From Moniliella sp. 'wahieum' (lineage: Eukaryota > Basidiomycota > Moniliellomycetes > Moniliellales > Moniliellaceae): DNA of 64,000 bases. The stretch spans positions 1 to 64,000 of the forward strand of contig RSEE01000086.1 of NCBI GenBank assembly GCA_003971905.1, read 5' to 3'. Positions 10,517 through 21,902 of this stretch are shown piece by piece; within the stretch, counting starts at the first letter, position 1, and every line of letters starts with the position of its first letter. The position numbers were made by a program, and so were the translations under genes. The notes below the pieces were generated by a model that did no database searches, was not told the DNA's origin, and was given only the letters and a program-made list of their open reading frames with translations.

Positions 10517-12154
10517 TCACTTGGGTCGCTTGGCCGCCTCGTCCCGGTTGGTAGACAGAGCGCGGGGCGCGGCACTGCTTCCCTGGGCCACGACCTTGGG
10601 TGGGGATGCATCAATCGTCCATCCAGGCAAGGCCGAAGATCAAAGCGATTTAATTTGTTGGACAGGAAGGAATGGCAGAATGGGGAGCAGCAAACGGTCA
10701 GTAAGAGCGAGGGAAGAAGAACAAAAGGTGAACCAAATTGCAACGTACCTTGGTCGTGGCTTTCGCTTTCGTGGTTGTTTGTTCGGTCGGCTGGACCAAG
10801 CGCGCGGGCTGGCGAGCCCCCGGGGTAATCCGTCCGGGCACGACGGTGCGCGTAGCAGCCGTCGGACCACGGGAAGCGGCAGAAGCACCGGAGATGGGAC
10901 GAGGACGTGTCGAACCCTCCTTGCCCTTGTCTTTCCCTTCGTTCTTGGTGAGAACAGCGATCGGGCGGGACGAGGAAAACGCGGGGACGCACAGCAGCTG
11001 TCGTACCACGGGAAGCGGCGGCAGAAGCAACGGACGTGGGACGGGTGCCTGTTGCTTTTCCTTGGTCTTGTCCTTCCCTTCGTTCGTGGACGGAACAGCG
11101 ATCGGGGTGGACAAAGAAGCTCGGGGACGCACAGTAGCCGTCGGACGACGGGAAGCAGCAGAAGCCACGGATGTGGGACGGGTGCCTGTTGCTTTCTCCA
11201 TTGCCTTGTCCTTCCCTGCATTCTTGGACGCAACAAAACCGGACTGGACGAGGGAACTCGAGGACGCACAGCAGCCGTCGGACCACGGGCAGCGGCAGAA
11301 GCAACGGACGTAGGACGGGTACGCGTCGATCCCTCTTTTGCCTTGTCTTTCCCTTGATTCTTGGACGGACCAGGCACCGGGCTGTACAAGGAAACGGGGA
11401 GGCACAGTCGCCGTGGTACCCTGAGAGGCAGTACCATGTGTGGTCTTGGGACGCCGGACAACCGGGGGTGCAACGGTTGTGGTACGAGGACTGGTGGCCC
11501 TCTGTTTTCCCTTAGTGTCTCGTGCTTGCGTCTTGGCCTCTGCCGGCGCCGGGGTAGGTTCCGGTGAGTCGACACGCGTGCCGCGGCGGCTGATCCGGCC
11601 GGACGGCTGAGTGGATGGGCCGGCGGGGGGAGGAGAACTGGGATCGTGGCCGAGGGAGGGAGGGTCCGAGTCGGAGTCTTCTTGGGCACGGGCATCGAGT
11701 GCTTGCTTTCGCTGGATCAACAGGTTGACCGCTTGGGCATCGTACCACGGCCCAAGTTCAACGTCGTAAACGGTATGAGCTTGTCGAGGGGGTCGGTCCG
11801 AAACTTAATACCTTGCCAGTCAGGCGGCAATTTCTTATTGATCTTCGCCAGCATGACCGCGAGGCGCTCTTCGGTGCGCCCGCGCTCGGCATTGCGAGCG
11901 GCCGCGGGCGTTGCGTTCCTCTTGCCGGGCCATACCCATGAGCATGCCGATGCAGGCGTCTCGGACCATGGCGTTCTTGGAGTGGCGGATATCCTTGCTT
12001 TGGCGATCAGGTCACGGTTGACCTGCTCGAGGGGGTCGTCGTCGGGGTTATATGCGAGCTCGGGGAAGCGAGCGGAGCACACGTCAAGCGCTGAGTACTG
12101 ATGCTGCTCTTCTTGGGGCGGGTCTGCCTCGGGGGGGGTGGGGGAGGAGGACAT
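10517..12154 (-). CDS. Unknown protein with about four internal 48-residue repeats
   Basis: The start is the ATG at 12154 (MSSSPTPPEADPPQEEQ). A first domain reads YSALDVCSARFPELAYNPDD, then KDIRHSKNAMVRDACIGML, then PPDWQGIKFRTDPLDKLIP and a WYDAQAVNLLIQRKQALDAR helix. From about 11400 to 10850 come about four repeats of consensus NEGKDKxKE-x-RPTSVASAASRGPTAAVRPR, basic and probably disordered. The last intron, 10748-10595 (GTACGT donor, AAG acceptor), joins ...KATTK to VVAQGSSAAPRALSTNRDEA and ends in KRPK. The frame shifts by one base at several points, including near 12010 and 11770. I recognise no family; the basic repeats could bind nucleic acid or be phosphorylated, which is inference only. 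No paralogue lies in the window. Confidence 0.55.
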
Positions 12155-12292
12155 GAGGGGTGGCGAGCGCAGGGAGATGCGAGATGGCGGTGGGGAGGAG
12201 GACATGAGGGGTGGCGAGCGCAGGGAGAGGGAGATGGCGGTGGGGAGGAGGACATTAGGAATGGCTAGCACACGGAGATGCGAGGTGGTGGT
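12141..12292. repeat. 51-bp tandem repeat at the start of the repeat-protein gene
   Basis: Three copies (starting 12141, 12192 and 12242) of a unit containing GGGGAGGAGGACATGAGGGG. On the minus strand each of the first two copies contributes an in-frame MSSSPPP-type start, so the gene has alternative tandem start codons. The third copy is more diverged. Confidence 0.8.
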
Positions 12293-12849
12293 GGGGAGGA
12301 GGGGGATGGTGGTGGGAAAGAGACGAGGGATGGCCGTCGGGTGCTGCTTGAATGTGAATGCATGCGGCAGGGGCCCAGTGTGGGGGAGTGGGGCATGGGT
12401 GAGGGTGAGGGTGCTGCCGGGCGCCGCAATCCCGCGGCCGGCACAAACAACAAACAAGCGAGCACTTGAACAGAAACACACTTTAATTGGCTGTCGGCCA
12501 GTACGTCACGCGTCCGCGTCAGTACTCGGTAGCGCGCAGCGCGTAATGCGTAACGCCGCCGCAGCAGGTGGGGCACCCGGGCAGTGTGCCACGCGTATCG
12601 CCGCCCTGGGGCGCTCCCAGCCCGTGCAGCCCGCAGCCAGCGCCGCCTAGTTGCGCCCGGGCGGAAGTGCTATCTGTATCATCTCTATCTCTATCTGGAT
12701 TCTGTACTTTACGCCATGCGTACCTATTTTATGACACGTCCTGCCTACGCTAGAGGTGTACGTCCAGACCCAGGGGTGGTTTGTGGGTTCCATGCACTCC
12801 CCCACAAACCCACAAACCAGCCTCGGATTAGCTAAGCAGGTGGCCAATA
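12293..12849. other. Divergent spacer
   Basis: Lies between the minus-strand repeat-protein gene and the next plus-strand locus. It holds overlapping short frames, (CTATCT)n-like sequence at 12668-12700 and an AGTACTCGGT word at 12518-12527, but no supported gene. Confidence 0.45.
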
Positions 12850-15736
12850 TGTAGCCGCCAAAGTACCCACCGCGCCGATGGCAGCTGATCCGTCGCGTCG
12901 CATAGCGCTTGTCGATGCGGTGGCCGACTGAAGGGCAGTACGACTGGCGCTCCAACCGCCCTGGTCCTTGCACCTGCGGCCCCCGCCGCGCCGCTCAGCC
13001 AGGCGCGAGCGCGCGAGCGCGGGCGAGGAGTGTGGGAAACCAAGGCCAGTGGTACGATGCCATTGTGTTCTGCATGTGCTGTTGCAGGGCCACGGCCGTG
13101 CGCTGACGGGGGAGCCTGTTGGGTTTGGCTTTGCGCTGTTCGGGCGGGTGGTGCTGTGGTCGTACGAGGACAGCGACGTGGAGCAACAACAAGAAGACTA
13201 CGAAGAAGACGCGGAGCAAGGAGCGGAGGAGGAGGCGGAGGAGGAAGGACCGCGCCTTGGTGGTCAAACGCACCGATGGCCATCGTCGGTGCGTCCTGCC
13301 CCCGATGCTCACTCGTTGTTCTGGCCCAACGAAAGGGACATGAAAGAGAAGGAGAAGGCGAAGGGACCGCGATGCGCTCCGGCTGGTGGAGGAGAGCCTT
13401 CTGCTTCCAATGGGCTACGATCACCTGGGCTGTCTACGACGCGCCCAGCGCGCGCACCGGGCCGCCACAAGAGCGATACCGCATTTACATTCGAGCTGGA
13501 CCGGGTGGACCAGAGCTCGGTCGTACTGGCGTGCAATGCCGACGTGGGCGTGCACGCAGCCAGCCTGGACTGTACCTCGGGTGAGCTGCTGTGGAGCGAT
13601 GCAGTGGTGACAACTCGATGCGACGCAACTCTGCCTCAGCCGCGACTTCCTCTACTGCTTTTCCAACCTGTTCCCGCCTCCCACTGCACTGCACGGTACG
13701 TACCCCCTCTTTTGCCTCCCTTCCTTTGCTTGATCGTTGATCGCCCGCTGGGACGTGGCGTTGGGCCGGAAAAGGTGCTAACCTTTTCCTCGGTCGGAAC
13801 TTGGATGTGTGCTGCGCGCCGACGCAGAAGGAATTTCGGTAGGAAACATGGAGACGTTCGGCACTATCATGCGCTACCGTCGTGCTGACCCCGATCCCGA
13901 TCCCAATCCCAATCCCAATCCCAATCTCAATCCCTATCTCGAACCGACCGAAGGAGGATCAAGCTGCACCCACGCGGGGATTCCGGTGGTTCTGTTCGGG
14001 TGGGGGTGGCCGGAGACTGGGGTATGGATGTGGGATACGGAGCTGGAGACCGACACGCCGCTGCGGAACGTGTGGAAGTTTACCTCGGTGCGCAGCACGC
14101 TTTGGGCTTGGTGGTGAGGACGAGTTGCATGGGGTGTACGTTTGGCGAGGCAAGTGCAGGCGGTGCGACGACGCCAAGTTGTACTTGGGCCTTGCCCCCG
14201 ACCCTGGCACGCCCACCTGCTGACCACCACTGCCGGGACCATGACCTTGGCCATGACTATGAGCATGACCATGCCGACGACTACGACCAGGAGCAAATAA
14301 TTAACGACGTGGTGGTGTGCTCGGCGAGGATAAGCCTGTGGTGGACTTTGATGGGACGTGGGTGTGGTACGCAAAGTGACATGTTACGTGCATAGGGCGC
14401 ACCGTCTCGCCGCTCTAGGACCCACAATCTTGCTTCTCCCCCTCGCCTCCCCTTCGCCTCCGCATGCCCTTCTCCCGCTTCGCCTCCTTCTTCGCCTCCT
14501 TTCAAATTTCACGCCGCTTTTCAGTCCGCGCCCGACCTCCCCTTCCAGCCCAGTGGCGATGCCGATGCCAAGCCAATGCCGGCGCCAATCGGACCCACGT
14601 CTACGGGATCTAACCAACTCCGTGGGACCGCGGCCAAGGTCGATTTGGTCCGTCCCCTTGCGTCCTCCGCTTCTGCATCCGCGTCGCTCGCCCCAACCCC
14701 AGCAGCGAGGGAGAGGCAGAGGCAGAGGATGGAATTGTCGAGAGGACTGGCTGGGACGGAGGACGGGTACCTTGTGCCCGAGGCAGTGGGCACGGTACCC
14801 ATCTGGGACGGCAGGCCACGTACGATTTTCGTGCCCGTTTGATCCTCCTGATCCGGTACGTACATTGAGCTGTCTATGGTTGGGGTTATTGCTGTCACTC
14901 TTATTCCCCTCGTGCTAGGGCTTTCCCTCTTACTCCTGCTCTGCTCTTCTCGTCTATGGGCCGAGGGGACGCCACAGCGACAGCATACGTACTGGCCATT
15001 CTGATCTGTGGTATGTACTTGGGGACGGTGCAATGCGCAGTGGACCGGCTACACGGGCCACCTGGACAGTTTCCTAATCGACAACCAGGCCAACATGTTC
15101 CTCCTCAACCAAGGCCACACGCTCCTGTTCATCCGGCACTACCGGCACCTATCCCTTCCCCCTACTCTCCCTCCACTGCGCACACACGTACGCCGCCCAT
15201 GCGTTATATGACGAGAATGGAGTGTGGGGGAAAGGATCCCCCCCCATCAACCAGAGGGTACAGGCTAGATCAAAAGGGAAACGGATACAAGAGGGGGTGT
15301 AGAAAGGAAGACACGTCAAAAGAGGGGTTGATGGCCGCAGGCGCGACGGGAAAGGAAAAGGAAACGGGGACAGAGGCGACAGTCGTAGCAAGGATACCGG
15401 AAGTTCGGTGGCCTCATTTAAGCCAGCCGACTTGGACTTGGGCGGGGGGCGACTATTGCCGCGCTGTTGCATGGCCCTTCTGGCCACGGTACCCAATTTA
15501 ACCAACCAGCATCACACTTGGTTAGACTGCGGAGCGCGCTCTGCTGTAGGCATGTGCGGAGCAGGGGGGGCTTAGCGTGGGTCGGACCAACGGATCCACC
15601 GCAGCCCGTAAAAAGGGAGGGCAGGTTATTGCCGCAAGGATATGTTCCGGAGTGGTGGCCACTCTGGTTCGACCGACCAGGCACGATTGAACTTGGTGTG
15701 GTTTGTGAGCGAACTCTATTGAGCTTCCATGTGTAG
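12850..15736 (+). CDS. Probable gene for a beta-propeller-like protein, frame unresolved
   Basis: Protein-like segments appear in order on the plus strand but in changing frames: ALTGEPVGFGFALFGRVVLW, an acidic EEDAEQGAEEEAEEE tract, SDTAFTFELDRVDQSSVVLA followed by LDCTSGELLW, CLSRDFLYCFSNLFPPP, TGVWMWDTELETDTPLRNVW, EDKPVVDFDGTWVWYAK, NAQWTGYTGHLDSFLIDNQA and a final EWWPLWFDRPGTIELGVVC. Repeated W-x-W/D-G-E-x-W-type strands resemble PQQ/WD-like blades. One intron is likely at about 13694-13827 (GTACGT donor, CAG acceptor), with others possible. I cannot place the start codon or give a length. It may be two genes, or related to the F-box loci. Function unknown. Confidence 0.35.
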
Positions 15737-16136
15737 AACAGACGGGCCTCAGCATGAACCACGTCAGATCAGATCAGATCAGATGCGCCCTGTGACACAT
15801 GGAGGGCGAACGTCGGAACGGAGAGAATGTGAGGAAGGCGAGCTGCGCGAGCTGTGTGGCAGCCGAACAGGAACGGCAGAAGACGGATATCATGGAGGGA
15901 AAAACTTGGAAGTAGATAGTGGGAAAGTAGCTAAAGGATTTAGGCTGTAATACACGAACGGTTCCAAAACCACAGATGCGTCGCATTGCTCACCGCGCTC
16001 ACCCAACTCCGAAATACTGTTAAGAGCACAGAGCCAATTCATAAACTTTCTGCTCATCGTACCCCGGATTGGTTGCGGACCGGACGCCGCTCGCTGATCA
16101 GCACGGGAGGAAGCGGGGGGTCGGTCAAGTCGTCTC
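15737..16136. other. Convergent intergenic spacer
   Basis: Short gap between two convergent loci. It holds a (GATCA)n run at 15766-15784 and nothing else I can name. Confidence 0.5.
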
Positions 16137-19100
16137 TCAGCTCTCCGCCGCCGCAATCACCCGCACCGCTTGCCCTGAGACGAGGGAAAAGTTGGGCCCT
16201 CTGATGACCTGCTCCAATTTCCATAGACACTGCGGATCTCAATGAGCGGACTGATCCCGATCAGGTGCTCGCCCTGCTGCACCACGCTCACCGGCTTACA
16301 TTCCCACCGGAATGTTTTTTGCAGACTGTCGGGCGTGACGACAAAGGCATCATCGGCCGTGGATTCCACGTAAAGGCCATAGTCGCGATAAGCGAGGAGG
16401 ATCTTGTTTTCCCCCGGCTTGGACCCGGGGTAGGATGGCACGGAAAACATCCCGAGTACCTTACTTTGTTCCAACTTTGTGCGCTTCCCTCATGTCGGGC
16501 GTTCCCTGGTCTTGGTTTCATGGGGGTTAACCCAGCCCCGGGCTTCAGCCCATTCAGACGAGAGGCGAAAGTGGGAAAAGCGATGGACCGCTTAGTCTGT
16601 CCCTTCACATTAATCATATCCACTCCAGCGTCATGACGACGGTCAAGTCAGTGTCGTCCACGAGGAGATGCGGAAAGAGCTGGTGCGTTTGGCGGTCACG
16701 CGATATTTTCCCTCTTCACGAAACATCGCGTCACAACAGAAAATCTTATGATCTGTGCCGAACGACGGTGGGTGCGCACGAGCCCATTTACCTTCTCCAT
16801 CCGCAGGCCCCTTCACGGATGCGAGTCGCAGTTGACGGAAGCTCATCAATGTTCCTTTCGCTGCCAAACCAGGGTTGGCGTAAGAAACACCATGCCAACA
16901 GTCATCTGCGCCACCTCTTTGTTTCTCCAGTTTATCTGCACTGCCTCAACCCTCTCTTCGAATGGAGACACACTTGAGGGTATAAGGGAGCCAATGGCAT
17001 GGGCGTGCAGGTTGCCGTTCGACTGGAGCAGAAGTGTACCTTGATAAGCGCCCCCTACTCGCGGAGTAAACAAGGCGATGTCTTCCACAGTTGCCACATG
17101 GAGAATTTGACTCATCTTCCGTTCGCACGTTCCCCACCCACACCCCAAGCGTGCAGCCACCGCCATGAACTCGCGATCGTCGTGGGTGCGAAACAGAATG
17201 GCCTTGACCAAATCGCCAGACAAGTGCATACCGCTAGTTGAGGTCAGGGGAGCTACGTCTGGCCTGCACAGGCAGCAATAACGGTTCCTTGGACAGGAGG
17301 TTGAGACACATTGGCCCACCCTGGCGCTGAAGGTGCCATGCCCGCGGTTCATTGGGTGAATCTTAGCTTAGTACACAGATCTTTCCGATGTTGATCTTGA
17401 GAAGTGTACAGCGTTAACAGAGGATGGCGGCATGGCCCACGGAAAAGGGATACCATTCCTTCCCCTCGTGCGTCTCGCCGGGTTACTGAATGAACCCATC
17501 TCGAGCACCTCGAGAGGGATGGCTTTGCACAGGCGTCAGTCTCTTTTTTTCAGTCATTCTGACGACAAATGTGCAGAGGGGAGGACGAAGTAGACGTACG
17601 CGTTTGTACAGTCGGGATCCCGTGGTTGTACCGTAGTTTTCAAGGTCAGGATCATCGAGTGGAAAGGATGTTTGTAGAATTCACGGTCGCCTCGCCCGGC
17701 AAGCCTGACTCATTGAAAAACGTTTTGCGAGAACCGAAAATCCTCGAGTAGAGGTATGAGTGAGTCACGACCAAACGTAGCTCCCTCGCATCATCATCGG
17801 TGAAAGATTGACGGTAGTCGACCACCACCCTTGCATCCGGTTGGTACAATCCGACACTTTGCATAGTCATGGTGTCGCCGAGGGCCGGGGTGCCCTTCCA
17901 CAGGAGAGTATGGTGCAAAAGAACGCGTTGGCCCTGTCAATTTCCAGGGGCAGCAATTCGTTGTTAATCCGCCCCATCAGCTGGTCGATGATCTGTCGAG
18001 CGCGGTCCAATTGCAACTGCCTCCCTCTGAGCTTCCTCTCCCGACAAGTAGTGGGAATCGTTACTGATTAACGACCCGAGCAACATTTTGTACCGGCCCA
18101 AGAAAGTGCTGTTGCCTTTATCGATCAGACCTTTGAGATTCCGCTTGTCTCGACCATTTTTTGATGCATCTTTGAAGAATATACCTTCTGTGAACTGTTC
18201 AAACGGAGGGTTGCGCCCACTTTCAAGGTCCAGCATTGCCTTCGCCATCGTGAACTCCCCCATATAGCGCAGGGCCGCCCTCTCCAGCAACCCATCTTTC
18301 ACATACTCCAGCACCAGATCGCCTAACCCCGACACGTAACCAAGCTGCCCCGACGCCAGCACGCGTTGTCGCAGTTTGGCCAAAAAGGGATCGGCAGCCT
18401 GCAATAGGTCATCGACCGAGGCCATGAGCGTTTTACACCACTTCGTTCGTAGTGCTGATTTCCCTGGTGGTTCGAAGCCGAACTGCTTTGCACAAGAACA
18501 AGGCTGGATGATTGAGGAAGGAACCCTTGCTCCCCGCAGGAAGGAATTCGGTGCGTAGCAGTCGGAAATCCGCCACGAGCGAGGTATGATAAGTGCAGAA
18601 CTCGAACAAATGATTTTGCCTTTTAACCTCTCTTGGATCCGTGGGCAGCGTGGACAGCGCAGACGGGGTATTTAAGACCAATTCCACCCATACCGGTATT
18701 TCGTTGCCTGGAACCTCGTTGTGCAAGAGGGCCTCCAAGGCTGCGTCCAGCCGCTCGTTTGCCGGCGGACCATCACTGTCGAACAAGGCCGCCGTATCGG
18801 GGGGTGTAAGGGTGGAAGGAACGCGTGTTGGCTCTCTTGCTCCTGCAGCTGCAGTTGTTCCCGAGGGGGTACTGTCGTCTCAACTGCTCGGGCGGAGGTA
18901 CTGGCAGAGGGGCGTGTTGACGGCATGGAATGGACAGTAGCGCAAACAGGCACATAGGAGTGCGGCGTGGCTATATGCAGGGGAGCATGGACGTGGGTTA
19001 GCAGCAGCAGGGGGGAAGTTTGTTGGAAAAGAGCAGAAATGTGGGATGTGGGATGAAGACCTTACCGTCGGGATTGGCCAGGACCAGGGCGCCGCTCCTC

Positions 19101-19807
19101 CCAGCCGGCAAGCAGGAGGGGCAGGTGGGCGTATAACATCCCTGATTTCCCGGTCTGGAGGTAGGACAGTTGTAGGCGTAACAGTGAGTCAATTTGGGGA
19201 ATACGCCGTGCGGATAAACTCGGGGTTCAAAGTTTTGCCGATGAGGATGAAGGAGGGCATAAACCAAAGGTCATTGGCGTCTTCGTGTGCCTGTGCGTCG
19301 CCATTTGGCACCCGATCGAACTGGGCTGCCTGTAGACGGTCTGCCACGTTCCGCTTGTCGGTGAACACTGACACGATCAGTTGCGTTGTGTGTAGCAGAC
19401 GCAATATCAATGGTCATTTGGCGGCCTGTTTCTTGGATGGCTGTTTCGTTCCAGGGATCGATCGAGCGGTGGCCGAACCCGGAGCGATTCGGGGCAGGTG
19501 CAACGGCGTAAAAGGAGCGGATGCGAGGAAGGATGAGTTTAAGTAGAGTGTCACCGAGCTGCTTGGGGGTGAACTTTTCTGACCTCAAACGAGAAGAGGT
19601 ATGAAAAAGGTGTTGTGCCAAGGAGGAAAGAAGGCCTGGATTGACGGGGGGAGGAGCCCGGAAGGGGGAAGGGGAATGCTCCAGATCTGGCAGTGACATC
19701 TGAGCGTGAAGCCGGTGGAGTTGCGGTGGCCGTGAAGATCTGAGACACGAGAAGGAAGAGCCAGCATTCCGCGTGCGCAGATGGGAAGGCACAGTGAAGT
19801 TGTCCAT
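16137..19807 (-). CDS. Rom2-type Rho guanine nucleotide exchange factor (DH-PH-CNH)
   Basis: Activates Rho1-type GTPases at the plasma membrane for cell-wall and actin control. In order: an N-terminal region with MSLPDLEHSPSPFRAPPPVN; a Cys-rich YAYNCPTSRPGNQGCYTPTC stretch near 19170-19110; a DH domain opening with EVKRQNHLFEFCTYH at about 18630 and continuing FLAKLRQRVLASGQLGYVSG and TFLGRYKMLLGSLISNDSHY to about 17990; a region of PH-domain size to about 17400; and a C-terminal CNH domain from about 17350, with LLAYRDYGLYVES, GEHLIGISPLIEIRSVYG and a closing QVIRGPNF...VRVIAAAES. An intron is likely at about 19057-18970 (GTAAGG donor, TAG acceptor). The frame steps by one base several times, for example near 18435, where the DH halves meet as ...VVKTLMASVDDLLQ. 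Start: ATG at 19807, the first in the frame. Domain order and spacing match fungal Rom1/Rom2. Confidence 0.8.
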
Positions 19808-20808
19808 TCTTATGTGGCGCGCGGTGAGGATAAGGGTGTGTGGCGAGATGGGGTGGCAGTGGTGGTGGCAGTGGTGGTGGTGTGTGGTAGTGGTGGTGGC
19901 AGGGGATCTTGTGGTGATGAAGGAGGAGGGGGGAGCGACTGGTTACTAGTCGATGATATATGATGTCAGCCGCTGCGATAGATTCGCCCGGTTGGCGCAG
20001 CCAGTGGATGAAGCACTCACTGCCTTCTTAACGCCGTCGCGCGGGGCTAATTAATTGCTCTGCGCCCCTCGCTGCGCCCTTCGACCTGCGCCACCTAGGC
20101 GCCCACTGCGGTCGCAACGCAGCACCGCACCACCAGACCCGACCAGGTACTGTCCGCGTGCCTTGCGTGTGGGGGCAGCTAGCGATCAGTACTCACTCAG
20201 TGTTCAACGTGACTAGGTTGAATGGCGGCTGTCGTGCGGCTGCGTAGATAAAACCTGATTCCATAACTCTGAGACAACTCCTCTATGCATTCGAAGAGAG
20301 AGGCCCTGATGCCTTATCGCTCCAGTTTCCAATTCTCACAAGAGTGCCATCCTTGCATCTCACTCTCTTCCCTCTCCCTTTTGCGCTTGTTCCCTGTCCG
20401 ACGCCTCCTGTTTCGGCCATGAGCTGCATGAACGTTGGTTGAACCGTTGAACGTTGAACGTTGAACGTTGAACGTTGAACTTCAACACTCTTGTCATCGA
20501 TGTCATCCTCGCCTCTGTTTGATTAATTTGGACCTTGATCTCCCTCGTTTAGCTCCGACTGTTTAACGTTAGGGACCATGTAGTCGGGCCAAGCGCCTGT
20601 GGCACTCGCGAGAGAGTGATGGTGATGATGCGTGCGTTGGATGATGCAGCTCACCAATGGCCGAATCACGTGTCCATCACAATTTCGGCTAGGTATTGCA
20701 ATTTGAAATCGGAGGAGGGTATGACGACATGACGGTCCCTCGTGCCATCCGCTCTACCTGTCTCTACCACCCGGCATCTCGATCGTCTCTCCACTAGGCT
20801 CCCACCTC
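19808..20808. other. Divergent promoter region between RhoGEF and HAD phosphatase
   Basis: One kilobase shared by two divergent genes. It holds a (GTGGTGGCA)n-like G-rich tract at 19855-19905, an AGTACTCACTCAGT word at 20187-20200 and the GAACGTTG tandem listed separately. No open frame of note. Confidence 0.5.
20446..20480. repeat. GTTGAACG 8-bp tandem array
   Basis: Four-plus exact copies of an 8-bp unit containing the palindrome AACGTT, about 330 bp upstream of the HAD gene. Single or double copies of the same word recur at 20195-20206, 23580-23600 and 32008-32022, all in spacers. Confidence 0.85.
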
Positions 20809-21671
20809 ATGCTCGTCCTTGTCAGCGACTGGGATGAGACCATCACGTCGGCCGATACGCTCGCCCTCATTGCGCCCCCGACCAAGGCCGCGCTGTTTCA
20901 ACGGCTTTCTGCGGCGTATGTGGCTGGTCTCCCTCCGGCTCCCGCCCTCACCGATGGACTGGACCCGCTCCTTGCCCACTTGGCCGCGCTGGACGAGGTA
21001 GAACTGCGGAGCCAAGCGCGGGTAGAAGCCTCCGGCCTGTTTCTTCACATGAAGCGCGACGACTGGACGAACGAGCGCAGGAAGTGACTTTCCGTCCCGG
21101 TTGGCAACAAGTCGCAGCCTGGCTGCAGCAAAATCATGTCCCCCTTCATCTCATCTCGGTGGGATGGAGTGCACGGCTAATGGCCCTGGCGCTAGCAAGC
21201 CCCTCGGGGGGATCTATTAAGCCGGAGAGCATCACTGCGAATGAGGTGGAGATGCAATGTGTTGATGGGGTGTGGGAAGGAACGGGCCGTCTGACCAAGG
21301 CGCGTGATGAGCCGCAAGGCCGAAGCGGCATCCGGGTCGAGAGACAAGCGGCGCGCTCTGGATGCCCTTCTGCCCGCCAATGCCATCTCGGTATACGCGG
21401 GTGACAGCTTGACTGACATCGAGGCTCTGTTAAGGGTGCAGGTGGGCCTGCTGCTGGGCCCAGCTGCCAAGCTAAAAACTGCATTGACCACGCTCTTTCC
21501 TGGCTCGGTCTATACGCCTATCCAATGGAAACGGCTGGATGCCCGCTATCCCAGTGTACCAAGTGGCAGTTTTGGTCCCAGCCTCTGCCTGAGAGGGCCA
21601 AGGTTTTTGTTCATACGCCCACATGGACGGAGGCCTTGCCGGTACTCAATAAACTGGCGAGCATGCAATGA
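20809..21671 (+). CDS. HAD-superfamily phosphatase (phosphoserine-phosphatase-like)
   Basis: A small haloacid-dehalogenase hydrolase that would use an aspartyl-phosphate intermediate. Motif I is VSDWDETITSADT at the N-terminus (D-x-D-E-T), motif II is LHLISVGWSARLM, and the metal-binding motif IV is VYAGDSLTDIEALL followed by VGLLLGPAAKLK. The family includes fungal cytosolic phosphatases with D-W-D-E-T-I; the substrate is not readable from sequence. It starts at ATG 20809 and ends after WTEALPVLNKLASMQ at 21671, giving about 285 residues and no intron. The reading frame steps by one base near 21072 (ERAQEV...), 21305 (TKARDMSRKAEA...) and 21565. With those steps the three HAD motifs lie in normal order and spacing, so I take the gene as functional. 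Confidence 0.75.
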
Positions 21672-21902
21672 AGATACTTTTGGTGACCAGCTGAAGAGGG
21701 AATATACAGAGCAAACCAGAAACTGGCTGCCATACAATGAAATACTCTTGATGACCCGCAACAGAGGAAGGTTCAGCAGACCAAAAGAGAGGAGGCCAAT
21801 CAAAACGCAGCTGCCGACATGGGGTCACAAAGCAAGAAGGCAAAGAGCGTGATATCCGTAACAAGCATGTGGGGGGGCGAGGAGAGGATGGAGAGTTAAG
21901 CC

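Noticed and set aside
15760-16100. tRNA or 5S rRNA gene in spacers
   Set aside because: I looked for GGTTCGANTCC-type B boxes and cloverleaf pairs in all spacers; isolated GGTTCGA words occur only in coding DNA or without a matching A box.
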